DNA from: Comamonadaceae bacterium CG12_big_fil_rev_8_21_14_0_65_59_15
GTDB taxonomy: Bacteria; Pseudomonadota; Gammaproteobacteria; Burkholderiales; Burkholderiaceae_C
Length of the DNA: 64,000 bases
Reading direction: 5' to 3'
Assembly: GCA_002786915.1 (NCBI GenBank)
Contig: PCUV01000009.1
Coordinates: 1 to 64,000, forward strand
Position numbers and translations under genes: made by a program. The notes under the pieces were generated by a model, which was not told the origin of the DNA, made no database searches, and saw only the letters and a list, made by a program, of their open reading frames with translations. Positions 26,294 to 35,545 of the stretch are shown here, piece after piece (position 1 is the stretch's first letter; each line of letters begins with the position of its first letter).

Positions 26294-27946
26294 ATGCCAA
26301 AGTTTCAATCAGCCGCTGAGCTGGAAGCATTCAGGGCGCAAATCCTGGCCAGCCGCAGCGCCAGCAAACCCTGCATCGCGGTGTGCGCCGGAGCAGCTTG
26401 CGACGGTCTGGACTCGGCGGCGGTGGCGGCCGCTTTCATAGCCGCAGCACAGCCGCTTGCTGACCAGGTTGAAGTCAGAACGACCGGCTGCCACGGTTAC
26501 TGCGAAAAAGGCCCCAACGTGGTGGTAACTCCCGGCGATATCTGCTACTTTGAGGTCAGTCCGGCCGACGTGCCTGAAATTCTTCAAGCCACGATCAAGG
26601 GCGAGGTCGTTGAGCGTCTGGTGTACCACGACCCCAACACCGGTGCCAAGGCGGTGCACATGAGCGAGGTGCCGTTCTACAAGCACCAGACCCGCCTGCT
26701 GACCGGCGACAATCCAAAAATCGATCCGATGAAGATCGACGACTATCTGGCTCTCGGCGGCTACGCAGCGCTGGTCAAAGCGCTGACCAGCATGAGCCCG
26801 CAGCAGGTGCTCGACGAAGTGAAAAAGGCCAACCTGCGCGGGCGCGGCGGCGGCGGTTTTCCGGCTGGCCTGAAATGGGAGACCACGCGCAACGCGCCCG
26901 AGAAAACCAAATACGTGATCGTCAACGGCCACGAAGGCGAATCGGCCGCTTTCATGGATCGCGCCATGCTCACCGGGAACCCGCATAAGGTGCTTGAAGG
27001 CCTGATCATCGGTGCCTACGCCATTGGCGCGCAAAAGGGCTTCATGTACACGCGCCACGACATGCCACTGCTGGAAAAGCATGTGCGCAACGCGCTGGCG
27101 CAGGCAGCAGAATATGGCTTGCTCGGCAAGAACATCCTGGGCACCGGCTTTGACTTCGAATGCGAGCTGCACTTTGACGTTGGCATTTTTGTCTCGGGCG
27201 AATCCTCCGCGCTGATGCGCTCGATCGAAGGAAATGCGCCCGAGCCGCGGCCCAAATACATCCGCACGTCGGTCTCAGGCATCTGGGACAAGCCAAGCAA
27301 CCTCAACAACGTCGAGACCTGGGCCAATGTGCCGCAGATCATCAACCAGGGTGCTGACTGGTTCACCAGCATCGGCACCGAGAAGAGCAAGGGCACCAAG
27401 CTGGTTTCGCTCTCGGGCCATGTGGTCAACAGCGGCATCGTTGAAGTGCCGATGGGCACGCCGCTGCGCACCCTGGTGTTTGACATCGGCGGGGGTGTGC
27501 GCGACGGCAAGACGCTCAAGGCGATCCACTTTGGTGGCGCTATGGGGGGTTCGATTCCGGCCGACCTGATCGATGCGCCGCTGGATTTTGACGGCATGTC
27601 CAAGCTGGGCGCGCCGATTGGTGCCGGTGGCCTGCTGCTGATGGACGAAGACACCGACATGGTCGAAGTGGCGCGCTACCTGATGGACTTTCTGACCAAG
27701 GAGTCTTGCGGCAAATGCGTGCCGTGCCGCGAAGGCATGGCGCAGATGCTGCAAATCCTCACCCGCATCACCGAGGGCCAGGGCGAGCCGGGCGACATTG
27801 AACGCTTGCAGGACCTGATCGACGTGACCGGCGTGGCCAGCCTGTGTGCGCTGGGCAAGACCTCGGGCGACCCGCTCAAAAGCATGTTCCGCTATTTCAA
27901 GCCCGAGTACGAAGCGCGCATTGCCAGCGGGAGTGCAACCAAATGA
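26294..27946 (+). CDS. bamH: Class II benzoyl-CoA reductase NuoF-like NAD(H)-binding subunit (BamH)
   Basis: A 550-residue protein. An N-terminal ~110-residue [2Fe-2S] thioredoxin-like domain (CAGAACDG, TTGCHGYCEKGPNV) precedes a NuoF core with the NADH/FMN loop GRGGGGFPAGLKWE (near residue 183), NGHEGESAAFMDRAML, and the [4Fe-4S] motif ESCGKCVPCREG near residue 475. It is the expected NAD(H) exit of the Bam complex. The stop overlaps bamI by 4 bp. Confidence 0.9.
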   Translation: MPKFQSAAELEAFRAQILASRSASKPCIAVCAGAACDGLDSAAVAAAFIAAAQPLADQVEVRTTGCHGYCEKGPNVVVTPGDICYFEVSPADVPEILQATIKGEVVERLVYHDPNTGAKAVHMSEVPFYKHQTRLLTGDNPKIDPMKIDDYLALGGYAALVKALTSMSPQQVLDEVKKANLRGRGGGGFPAGLKWETTRNAPEKTKYVIVNGHEGESAAFMDRAMLTGNPHKVLEGLIIGAYAIGAQKGFMYTRHDMPLLEKHVRNALAQAAEYGLLGKNILGTGFDFECELHFDVGIFVSGESSALMRSIEGNAPEPRPKYIRTSVSGIWDKPSNLNNVETWANVPQIINQGADWFTSIGTEKSKGTKLVSLSGHVVNSGIVEVPMGTPLRTLVFDIGGGVRDGKTLKAIHFGGAMGGSIPADLIDAPLDFDGMSKLGAPIGAGGLLLMDEDTDMVEVARYLMDFLTKESCGKCVPCREGMAQMLQILTRITEGQGEPGDIERLQDLIDVTGVASLCALGKTSGDPLKSMFRYFKPEYEARIASGSATK

Positions 27947-28614
27947 GTGAAATCAATCTGACCATCGACGGCCGGCAAGTCAAGGCCGAACCCGGTATGA
28001 CGGTGCTGGAGGTGGCGCGCCGCGAAGGCATTGACATCCCGACCCTGTGCCACCATGAAAAGCTCGAAGCTTTCGGCGGCTGCCGCCTGTGCATGGTGGA
28101 AGTCGAATCGCGCGGACGCACCAGCTACGCCGTCTCCTGCCTGTATCCGGTGGCACCCGACATTGCCGTGCGCACCCGCTCAGAAAAGGTGGACAAGATC
28201 CGCAAGCTGCTGGTTGAAGAGTTGATGGCGCACGCGCCCGACGCGCCGGAACTAGTGACGCTGGCCCGGGAGTACGGTGCTGATCGCAACCGCTTCGCGC
28301 GCGAGGCCTCTTTTTGCGTGCTGTGCGGACTGTGCGTACGCTACTGCGACGAGGTCAAGAAAAAGAACGCCGTGAGCTTCTTTGACAACGGTGCCGTGCG
28401 CCAGATCAAGTTCGTGCCGGAAGTCGCCAAGAACGAATGCTGGAATTGCCAGGAATGCTTTGCGATTTGCCCGACCTCCTACGCCCAGGCTGCCTACTTG
28501 TTGACCGAAGCGCTGGCATTCCCGGGCCAGCACCAGAGCGTCAAGCGCGCGACCAAGGCAGCCGCCAGAAAGCGCGTGGTCATCCCGATTGCGCCGGTGC
28601 CGATGACGGCCTGA
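27943..28614 (+). CDS. bamI: Class II benzoyl-CoA reductase NuoG-like iron-sulfur subunit (BamI)
   Basis: A 223-residue protein like the N-terminal part of NuoG/HoxU. It has a [2Fe-2S] site (LCHHEKLEAFGGCRLCMVEV), a central CVLCGLCVRYCDEV cluster near residue 126 and a C-terminal CWNCQECFAICP cluster. ATG 27943 overlaps bamH (ATGA). Last gene of the operon: the next gene is on the opposite strand, with only 6 bp between stop codons and no obvious terminator. Confidence 0.88.
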   Translation: MSEINLTIDGRQVKAEPGMTVLEVARREGIDIPTLCHHEKLEAFGGCRLCMVEVESRGRTSYAVSCLYPVAPDIAVRTRSEKVDKIRKLLVEELMAHAPDAPELVTLAREYGADRNRFAREASFCVLCGLCVRYCDEVKKKNAVSFFDNGAVRQIKFVPEVAKNECWNCQECFAICPTSYAQAAYLLTEALAFPGQHQSVKRATKAAARKRVVIPIAPVPMTA

Positions 28615-28620
28615 AGCGGA

Positions 28621-29802
28621 TCAAGGTCTAAGCTTGCGAAAGCAGTTTCGCAGCTCGGCTGCAAACAATTCAGGCTGCTCGAAAGCGGCAAAATGCCCGC
28701 CCTGGCTGAGTTCGTTCCAGTGGATGATGTTGCTGAAGTGCTGATCGGCCCAGCGCTTTGACGGGCGGGAAAATTCCTTTGGAAAAATACTTACACCCAC
28801 CGGCAGGGCGAGTCGCTGCGTCTTGAAAAAATCCAGGTTCTCCCAATACAGCCGGGCCGATGAGGCCGCCGTTGCAGGCAGCCAATAGAGCATGATGTTG
28901 TCGAGCATGGCGTCAAGGCTGAGGGCGCTCTCCGGCGCGCCGCTGTTGTCGGTCCAGGCATAAAACTTCTCGTAGATCCAGACCGCCTGGGCGGCTGGCG
29001 AGTCGGTCAGGCCGTAGCCCAGGGTCTGCGGCCGGGTCTGCTGCAACCTGGCGTAGCCCGAGTCGCTGTCGCGATAAAACTTCATTGAGGCCACCGAGTC
29101 CTGCTCGGCCGGCGTGAGTTGCGCATAGTCGTCCCGGCCCGGGTAAATCAGCGGCATGTTGAGGTGGACGCCAGCGCACTCGGGCGGCGCGATCATGCCG
29201 ATGGCGGTGGTCACCGCGGCGCCCCAATCGCCGCCCTGGGCAAAGTAGCGCCGGTAGCCCAGGCGCTGCATCAGGGTGATCCAGGTGGCGGCGATGCGCT
29301 CAACCCCCCAGCCGGTGCTGGTCGGCTTGTCCGAAAAACCAAAGCCGGGCAGCGACGGAATCACCACATGAAACGCGTCGGCCGCATCGCCGCCATGGGC
29401 GGCCGGGTTCGTCAGCGGCCCAATCACATCCAGAAACTCAATCACCGAGCCGGGCCAGCCGTGCGTGAGCAACAGCGCCGGGGCCGCAGGGTTGGGTGAG
29501 CGGACGTGCAGAAAATGGATGCGTAAGCCGTCGATGCGGGTCTGGTACTGGCCCAGCACGTTGAGCCGTGCCTCACAGCGTCGCCAGTCGTAGTCGCGCT
29601 GCCAATAGTCGCACAGCGCCTGGATCCGCTCCAGCGGCACGCCCTGACTCCAGTCGCCCACGGTTTCGCGCTCCGGCCAGCGCGTGCGGGCCAGACGCGA
29701 GCGCAAATCAACGAGCACTTCTTCGGCGATCGCGATCCTGAAAGGCGCAACCAGTTTGCTCACAGATGCACGCTTGGATGATGGCAAATTGTTCTGCTGC
29801 AT
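28621..29802 (-). CDS. Epoxide hydrolase (EHN-type alpha/beta hydrolase)
   Basis: A 393-residue microsomal-type epoxide hydrolase. The N-terminal EHN region (PFRIAIAEEVLVDLRSRLAR; TRWPERE) precedes the alpha/beta-hydrolase core with HGWPGSVIEF, the nucleophile elbow GGDWGAAVT (Asp), and the catalytic His in GGHFAAFEQPE. It would hydrolyse an epoxide to a trans-diol. It sits between the bam and box operons and is divergent from boxC, whose pathway makes 2,3-epoxybenzoyl-CoA. A role in removing stray epoxide is tempting but unproven, because these enzymes usually take small hydrophobic epoxides rather than CoA esters. Confidence 0.83.
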   Translation of the reverse strand: MQQNNLPSSKRASVSKLVAPFRIAIAEEVLVDLRSRLARTRWPERETVGDWSQGVPLERIQALCDYWQRDYDWRRCEARLNVLGQYQTRIDGLRIHFLHVRSPNPAAPALLLTHGWPGSVIEFLDVIGPLTNPAAHGGDAADAFHVVIPSLPGFGFSDKPTSTGWGVERIAATWITLMQRLGYRRYFAQGGDWGAAVTTAIGMIAPPECAGVHLNMPLIYPGRDDYAQLTPAEQDSVASMKFYRDSDSGYARLQQTRPQTLGYGLTDSPAAQAVWIYEKFYAWTDNSGAPESALSLDAMLDNIMLYWLPATAASSARLYWENLDFFKTQRLALPVGVSIFPKEFSRPSKRWADQHFSNIIHWNELSQGGHFAAFEQPELFAAELRNCFRKLRP

Positions 29803-29872
29803 AGACCCAGATGTTTTACCTGATTCTCAACCCTGCTGCTGATCTCGGAAAAATTCATTTGCGGGAGACTTA

Positions 29873-29898
29873 TGCATCAAAATGCATGTTATTATGAT
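29873..29898 (+). promoter_or_regulatory. BzdR/BoxR-like operator before boxC
   Basis: TGCA at 29873-29876 and 29883-29886 are separated by TCAAAA, the same TGCA-N6-TGCA pattern as in the had promoter. A possible -10 (TATGAT, 29893-29898) lies just downstream, with a weak TTATGC at the -35 distance. The site is about 55 bases before the boxC start in a 139-bp divergent region shared with the epoxide hydrolase gene. Confidence 0.55.
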
Positions 29899-29941
29899 TC
29901 CAAACATGCGGTTTAGTGCCGCAATATAAGGAGAGACATCC

Positions 29942-31594
29942 GTGAGCATCCCCAGCCGGGTCGAATACCAGACCACTCCGTCAGATTACAAGCACTGGAA
30001 ACTTGACTTCAATGGCCAGGTGGCCACATTGAAGGCGGATTTTGACGAAAACGCGGGACTGCGCCCCGGCTATAAGCTCAAACTCAACAGCTATGATCTT
30101 GGCGTCGATATTGAATTGAATGATGCCATCAGCCGGATTCGTTTTGAACATCCCGAAGTGCGCACGGTGGTGCTGACCAGCGCCAAGAACAAGGTTTTCT
30201 GTTCCGGTGCCAATATTTTCATGTTAGGTGTCAGCAGTCATGCCTGGAAAGTGAATTTCTGCAAATTCACCAACGAAACCCGCAATGGTCTGGAAGACAG
30301 TTCGGCGCACAGCGGCCTGAAGTTCCTGGCTGCTGTCAACGGCGCCTGTGCCGGTGGCGGATACGAGTTGGCGTTGGCCTGTGACGAGATCATTCTGGTC
30401 GATGATCGCTCCAGCGCAATCAGTTTGCCGGAAGTGCCGCTGCTGGGGGTTATGCCAGGCACGGGGGGCTTGACCCGTGTGACTGACAAACGCCATGTGC
30501 GCCATGATCTGGCTGACCTGTTTTGCACCAGTGTCGAGGGGGTACGCGGCGACCGGGCGGTGGCCTGGCGCCTGGTGGACGCGATCGCCAAACCTGCCGT
30601 GTTTGCGCAGAAAGTCCAGGAGCGGGCGCTGGCCCTGGCAGCCATGAGCGACCGCCCAGCCGATGCCGTCGGCGTGCTGCTGACGCCGCTACAGCGCACG
30701 ATCGAGCCCGACGCGCTCAGGTATTCCCACGTGGTGGTGGAGATTGATCGCAGCCGGCGCACAGCCAACGTCACGGTCAAAGGCCCCAGCGGTTTGCAGC
30801 CGACCGACATCGCTGGCATTGAGGCCGCCGCCGCCTGGTACCCGCTGGCCATGGCGCGTGAGTTGGAAGATGCGATCCTGCAGTTGCGAACCAATGAAAC
30901 TGAAATAGGCATTTGGCTGATCAGGACCGAAGGCGACAGCGCTGCCGTTGTGGCGCTGGATGCGGTCTTGATGGCGCACCAAAATCATTGGCTGGTGCGT
31001 GAAACCATTGGCCTGCTGCGCCGAACCCTGAGCCGCTTGGACACTTCCTCGCGCAGTCTGTTTGCCCTGATCGAGCCGGGTTCGTGCTTTGCTGGCACCT
31101 TGTTTGAGTTGGCACTGGCTTGCGACCGCAGTTATCACCTGGCGCTAGACGACGCGGTGCGAACCCCGCGCATCACGGTCACCGCGACCAACTTCAGCCT
31201 GTACCCGATGATCACTGGACAGAGTCGTCTGGAGCGGCGTTTTTATGGCGAAGCGTCGGCACTGGCTACAGTACAGACCAAGGTTGGCCAATCCATGGAC
31301 GCCAACACCGCTTTTGCGCTGGGTCTGGTGACCTCCAACCCGGATGACATAGATTGGGCCGACGAAGTGCGCATTGCCATCGAAGAGCGGGTCTCCATGT
31401 CACCTGACGCCTTGACCGCCATGGAAGCCAACCTGCGCTTCAATGGGCCCGAAAATATGTTGACCCGCATCTTTGGTCGGCTCACGGCCTGGCAAAACTG
31501 GATTTTCCAGCGTCCCAACGCCGTCGGTGAAAAGGGTGCGCTCAAGGTCTATGGCAAAGGTGAAAAGTCAGTGTTCGACTGGAACCGTGTCTGA
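29942..31594 (+). CDS. boxC: 2,3-epoxybenzoyl-CoA dihydrolase / benzoyl-CoA-dihydrodiol lyase (BoxC)
   Basis: A 550-residue protein with two crotonase-like halves. The first is marked by KNKVFCSGANIFMLG and NGACAGGGYELALACDE; the second is degenerate (FALIEPGSCFAGTLFELALA). BoxC hydrolytically cleaves the ring of 2,3-epoxybenzoyl-CoA to 3,4-dehydroadipyl-CoA semialdehyde and formate. The start is GTG 29942, preceded by AAGGAG. It leads a boxC-boxB-boxA operon; the usual aldehyde dehydrogenase gene boxD is not found in the window. Confidence 0.92.
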   Translation: MSIPSRVEYQTTPSDYKHWKLDFNGQVATLKADFDENAGLRPGYKLKLNSYDLGVDIELNDAISRIRFEHPEVRTVVLTSAKNKVFCSGANIFMLGVSSHAWKVNFCKFTNETRNGLEDSSAHSGLKFLAAVNGACAGGGYELALACDEIILVDDRSSAISLPEVPLLGVMPGTGGLTRVTDKRHVRHDLADLFCTSVEGVRGDRAVAWRLVDAIAKPAVFAQKVQERALALAAMSDRPADAVGVLLTPLQRTIEPDALRYSHVVVEIDRSRRTANVTVKGPSGLQPTDIAGIEAAAAWYPLAMARELEDAILQLRTNETEIGIWLIRTEGDSAAVVALDAVLMAHQNHWLVRETIGLLRRTLSRLDTSSRSLFALIEPGSCFAGTLFELALACDRSYHLALDDAVRTPRITVTATNFSLYPMITGQSRLERRFYGEASALATVQTKVGQSMDANTAFALGLVTSNPDDIDWADEVRIAIEERVSMSPDALTAMEANLRFNGPENMLTRIFGRLTAWQNWIFQRPNAVGEKGALKVYGKGEKSVFDWNRV

Positions 31595-31678
31595 GACCCA
31601 TGTTGTGCGACGTGAATTTGGGTGGCACGCCGCATCTTTAACAATTTACTGCGAGTAATTTCAGTCAAGGAGATGATG

Positions 31679-33106
31679 ATGGCCGCGATCAATTACAGTG
31701 ACAAGATTCCTAATAACGTCAACTTGAGCGAAGACCGCACGTTGCAACGCGCGCTAGAGCAGTGGCAGCCCAACTACCTTCAATGGTGGCGTGATGTGGG
31801 CCCAGACAACTCGCAGAACTTTGAGGTTTATCTGCGCACGGCGGTGAGTGTCGATCCGGCCGGTTGGGCGCAGTTCGAGCATGTGAAGATGCCTGACTAT
31901 CGTTGGGGCATCTTCCTGAACCCGGCCGAAGCCAACCGCAAGATTCATTTTGGCGACCACAAAGGCGACGACGCCTGGCAGGACGTACCCGGTGAGTACC
32001 GGGCCAATCTGCGCCGCATTATTGTCACGCAAGGCGATACCGAGCCCGCATCGGTGGAACAGCAGCGTCATTTGGGCCTGACCGCGCCAAGCCAATATGA
32101 CCTGCGCAACCTGTTTCAGGTCAACGTCGAAGAAGGCCGCCATCTTTGGGCCATGGTCTATCTGCTGCACAAGTATTTCGGGCGCGATGGGCGGGAAGAA
32201 GGTGAAGCCCTGCTACAGAGGCGTAGCGGGCAAGAGGACAACCCCCGCATCCTGCAAGCTTTCAACGAAGAGACGCCCGATTGGCTGAGCTTCTTCATGT
32301 TCACTTACTTCACCGATCGCGACGGTAAATTCCAGTTATGCGCGCTGGCGGAAAGCAGCTTCGACCCATTGGCACGCACCACCAAGTTCATGCTGACCGA
32401 AGAAGCGCATCATATGTTCGTGGGGGAAAGCGGCGTCTCGCGCGTGATCCAGCGCACCTGCCAGGCCATGAACGACATGAAGACCGACGACGTGGCCCGG
32501 CTGCGTGCCGCTGGCGTGATCGATCTGCCCACCATCCAGCGTTACCTCAACTTCCATTTCAGCATCACCATTGACCTGTTTGGCGCTGACGAGTCCAGCA
32601 ATGCCGCCACTTTCTATACCACCGGCCTCAAGGGCCGTTATGAGGAAGGCAAACGCATGGATGACCATATCCTGAAGAGCGGCACCTACAAGGTGCTTGC
32701 GGTGCAGAACAACCAGTTGGTGGAAAAAGAAGTGCCGATGCTCAACGCTTTGAATGAAGTGTTGCGTGACGATTACATCAAGGACTCGGTGGGAGGCGTC
32801 GAACGCTGGAACAAGGTCATTGCCAAATCTGGCGTCCCTTTCAGATTAAAGGTGCCGCACAAGGCGTTCCATCGCAACATCGGTGCACTCGCCCAGGTCA
32901 AGGTATCGCCTGAGGGCCAGGTGCTGACGGATGAGCAATGGCGCGTCAATGTGGACAACTGGATTCCCAGTGCATCTGATCGCGCGTTTGTCGGCAGTCT
33001 GATGGGTCGAGTCGTTGACACCGGCAAATATGCCAACTGGATTGCGCCACCGATGCTGGGCATCAACCGCCAGCCGGCAGATTTTGAGTACGTTCGGTTT
33101 AACTGA
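31679..33106 (+). CDS. boxB: Benzoyl-CoA 2,3-epoxidase (BoxB)
   Basis: A 475-residue class I diiron protein that, with BoxA and O2, epoxidises benzoyl-CoA. Diiron ligand motifs are visible in NVEEGRHLWAM and LTEEAHHMFVGE (E...ExxH twice). The C-terminal half ends with PPMLGINRQPADFEYVRF, typical of BoxB. Three overlapping ATG codons occur at 31673, 31676 and 31679; 31679 has the best spacing from AAGGAG and gives the usual length. Confidence 0.94.
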   Translation: MAAINYSDKIPNNVNLSEDRTLQRALEQWQPNYLQWWRDVGPDNSQNFEVYLRTAVSVDPAGWAQFEHVKMPDYRWGIFLNPAEANRKIHFGDHKGDDAWQDVPGEYRANLRRIIVTQGDTEPASVEQQRHLGLTAPSQYDLRNLFQVNVEEGRHLWAMVYLLHKYFGRDGREEGEALLQRRSGQEDNPRILQAFNEETPDWLSFFMFTYFTDRDGKFQLCALAESSFDPLARTTKFMLTEEAHHMFVGESGVSRVIQRTCQAMNDMKTDDVARLRAAGVIDLPTIQRYLNFHFSITIDLFGADESSNAATFYTTGLKGRYEEGKRMDDHILKSGTYKVLAVQNNQLVEKEVPMLNALNEVLRDDYIKDSVGGVERWNKVIAKSGVPFRLKVPHKAFHRNIGALAQVKVSPEGQVLTDEQWRVNVDNWIPSASDRAFVGSLMGRVVDTGKYANWIAPPMLGINRQPADFEYVRFN

Positions 33107-33148
33107 TACCCGCCGCCTTTGGAACCCCGCCGACTTCTGGAAACAGGC

Positions 33149-34429
33149 ATGGACACAAGCGACACGCAAGACGTCAGGCAGCATTTGATCGACCCGGAAA
33201 TTTGCATTCGCTGCAATACCTGCGAGTCGATCTGCACGGTCGCGGCGATTACCCATGATGATCGCAACTATGTAGTGGATGCAGAAAAATGCAATCTTTG
33301 CATGGACTGTATTGCGCCCTGTCCAACGGGCGCCATTGACAACTGGCGCAACGTTCTGCGCCTGCATCCCTACAGCGTCGCGGCACAGTTGGGTTGGGAT
33401 GAATTGCCAGCCGACTTGAGCCCCGAACAACTTGCCGCTGCGGGCGTTGCAGGCGACGCGCCAGGCGCCAGGCCGACGCCACTACCATTGGAGTCTGTCG
33501 GCGCCGCCGGGCAAGTTGTCTCCCAAGCTGCCCAATTTGGCGCAACGCTGCCGCCCTGGTCTGCCGCCCACCCCTACACCCATCTCTATGGCCCCAAAGC
33601 AGCAGAAAAATTTATCTGCGCCACGGTGGCAGGTAACGTGCGTGTCACTTCGCTTGGAAGCGACTACGACACCCATCACATCGTGCTGGACTTTGGCGCA
33701 CGGCCGTTTCCGGTGCTGGAAGGCCAGTCGATCGGCATCATTGCGCCAGGGCAGGACGAACAGGGTCATACGCACCATGCCCGGCAATACTCGATTGCCA
33801 GCGCGCGTAATGGCGAACGCGCTGGCTATAACAACCTGGCGCTGACCATCAAGCGGGTGTTGCAAGACCATCAGGGCCATCCAGTACGTGGCGTCGCCTC
33901 GAACTACATGTGTGACCTGAAAGTGGGAGACAAGGTACAGGTCATCGGTCCGTTCGGCACCAGCTTCCTGATCCCCAACCACCCGCGCTCGAACATCGTC
34001 ATGATCTGCACTGGAACCGGTAGCGCGCCGATGCGGGCCATGACCGAGTGGCGTCGGCGTTTGCGCCAGTCCGGAAAGTTTGAAGGCGGCAAGCTCATGC
34101 TGTTCTTTGGCGCCCGTACCAAAGAAGAGCTACCGTACTTTGGGCCACTGCAAAGATTGCCAAAAGACTTTATTGACATCAACTTCGCCTTTTCGCGCAT
34201 ACCGGGGCAACCCAGGCGCTACGTACAAGACGTGATGCGCGAGCGGGCCGCCGACCTTGGTGCCCTGCTGTGCGATCCATCGAGCTATTTTTATGTCTGC
34301 GGCTTGAAAAGCATGGAAGAAGGTGTGGTGATGGCCCTGCGTGATGTGGCGCAGCAAGCGGGACTGTCATGGGACACGGTTGCTGTAGCACTCAAGTCTG
34401 AAGGCCGCCTGCACCTGGAGACTTATTGA
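33149..34429 (+). CDS. boxA: Benzoyl-CoA 2,3-epoxidase reductase component (BoxA)
   Basis: A 426-residue NADPH-dependent reductase. The N-terminus is a 2x[4Fe-4S] ferredoxin ([26 protein letters not shown]). A ~75-residue Ala/Pro-rich linker follows, then a ferredoxin-NADP reductase domain with FAD motif RQYSIAS and nucleotide motif [12 protein letters not shown]. BoxA supplies electrons to BoxB. The start ATG 33149 is 42 bp after the boxB stop. Confidence 0.92.
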   Translation: MDTSDTQDVRQHLIDPEICIRCNTCESICTVAAITHDDRNYVVDAEKCNLCMDCIAPCPTGAIDNWRNVLRLHPYSVAAQLGWDELPADLSPEQLAAAGVAGDAPGARPTPLPLESVGAAGQVVSQAAQFGATLPPWSAAHPYTHLYGPKAAEKFICATVAGNVRVTSLGSDYDTHHIVLDFGARPFPVLEGQSIGIIAPGQDEQGHTHHARQYSIASARNGERAGYNNLALTIKRVLQDHQGHPVRGVASNYMCDLKVGDKVQVIGPFGTSFLIPNHPRSNIVMICTGTGSAPMRAMTEWRRRLRQSGKFEGGKLMLFFGARTKEELPYFGPLQRLPKDFIDINFAFSRIPGQPRRYVQDVMRERAADLGALLCDPSSYFYVCGLKSMEEGVVMALRDVAQQAGLSWDTVAVALKSEGRLHLETY

Positions 34430-34667
34430 TGCATAACTCGAATAATTTGCCGCAATGGCTGTCATCCAAATCACCGCACAGAATGTGCCATGACCGCAAC
34501 ATTGATCTGCGCTGCTGTTCGTCCCATTTTTTGGCCGCTAAGGCGCTTCCGATTCTCAATCAACATATGAATGAATCCGTACAGATGGGGTGCCACCGCA
34601 GGAGGCATCGCATGCCCAGCCGTCCGATACCGCAGGGCGCTCTGAACTTCCCTGTCAGGAGCGCCTG

Positions 34668-35543
34668 ATGCTGGCAGAATTTCTACAATTTCTTTTCTCC
34701 GGTGTGACCGTGGGCGCCACCTATGCGTTGGCCGCTTTGGGCTTCACGCTGATTTATAACGCCAGCAATGTGATTAACTTTGCGCAGGGTGAATTCATCA
34801 TGCTCGGCGGCATGTTGGCGGTTTTTTTCACCCTGAACGGCCTGCCCATGCCGGTGGCGCTGGTGCTGGCCATCGTGCTGCCAGCGCTGGTCGGTGTGGT
34901 GGTTGAGAAGCTAGCGATCGAGCCGGCCAAGGGGGCCGAGCCGGTCACGCTGATCATCATCACCATCGGTGCATCGCTGGTTATCCGCGGTCTGATTCAG
35001 GTCTGGTTGGGCAAGGGCACTTACAGCCTGCCGGCCTTCTCCGGCGATGAGCCGTTGCAAATTCTGGGCGCCACGCTGATGCCACAGAGTTTGTGGGTGT
35101 TGGGCATTACAGCCGTTGTGGTGGTGGCGCTGTGGTACTTCTTTAACCGCACACCACACGGCAAGGCCATGTTGGCCACGTCTTACAACCGGGAAGCCGC
35201 CGAGCTGGTGGGCATCAACACCAATTGGGTGCTGCTTTTGAGCTTTGCCATGTCAGCCGCGTTGGGCGCTTTGGGCGGCATTCTGGTGACGCCCATCACA
35301 CTGACTTCTTACGACGTGGGCATCATGCTGGGCCTCAAGGGGTTTGTTGCTGCTGTGGTGGGTGGCTTGGGCAACGGTCTGGGCGCGGTGGTGGGTGGCT
35401 TGCTGGTGGGCATTCTGGAAGCCATGGGCGCGGGTTATATCTCGTCGTCGTACAAGGATGCCATTCCGTTTGTGCTGATCCTGGCGATCCTGTTCTTCAT
35501 GCCGCGCGGCCTGTTTGGTGGCAAATCCACAGATCGGGTCTGA
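34668..35543 (+). CDS. livH: Branched-chain-type ABC transporter permease (LivH)
   Basis: A 291-residue membrane protein of the LivH family, with about eight hydrophobic segments and the typical opening TVGATYALAALGFTLIYNAS and NFAQGEFIMLG. It forms the membrane channel with LivM. Located directly after boxCBA, so the likely substrate is benzoate, phenylacetate or a related aromatic acid rather than leucine. ATG 34668 follows CAGGAG; earlier in-frame ATGs lack a site. The 238 bp before it show no convincing gene and probably hold its promoter. Confidence 0.88.
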   Translation: MLAEFLQFLFSGVTVGATYALAALGFTLIYNASNVINFAQGEFIMLGGMLAVFFTLNGLPMPVALVLAIVLPALVGVVVEKLAIEPAKGAEPVTLIIITIGASLVIRGLIQVWLGKGTYSLPAFSGDEPLQILGATLMPQSLWVLGITAVVVVALWYFFNRTPHGKAMLATSYNREAAELVGINTNWVLLLSFAMSAALGALGGILVTPITLTSYDVGIMLGLKGFVAAVVGGLGNGLGAVVGGLLVGILEAMGAGYISSSYKDAIPFVLILAILFFMPRGLFGGKSTDRV

Positions 35544-35545
35544 AC

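Noticed and set aside
15136-28614. Class I ATP-dependent benzoyl-CoA reductase (bcrABCD/bzdNOPQ)
   Set aside because: No ATPase/2-hydroxyacyl-CoA-dehydratase-type subunits are present anywhere in the window.
34426-34668. Small 80-codon plus-strand frame between boxA and livH
   Set aside because: No ribosome-binding site, odd composition and no resemblance to any family; the stretch is more likely the livH leader.
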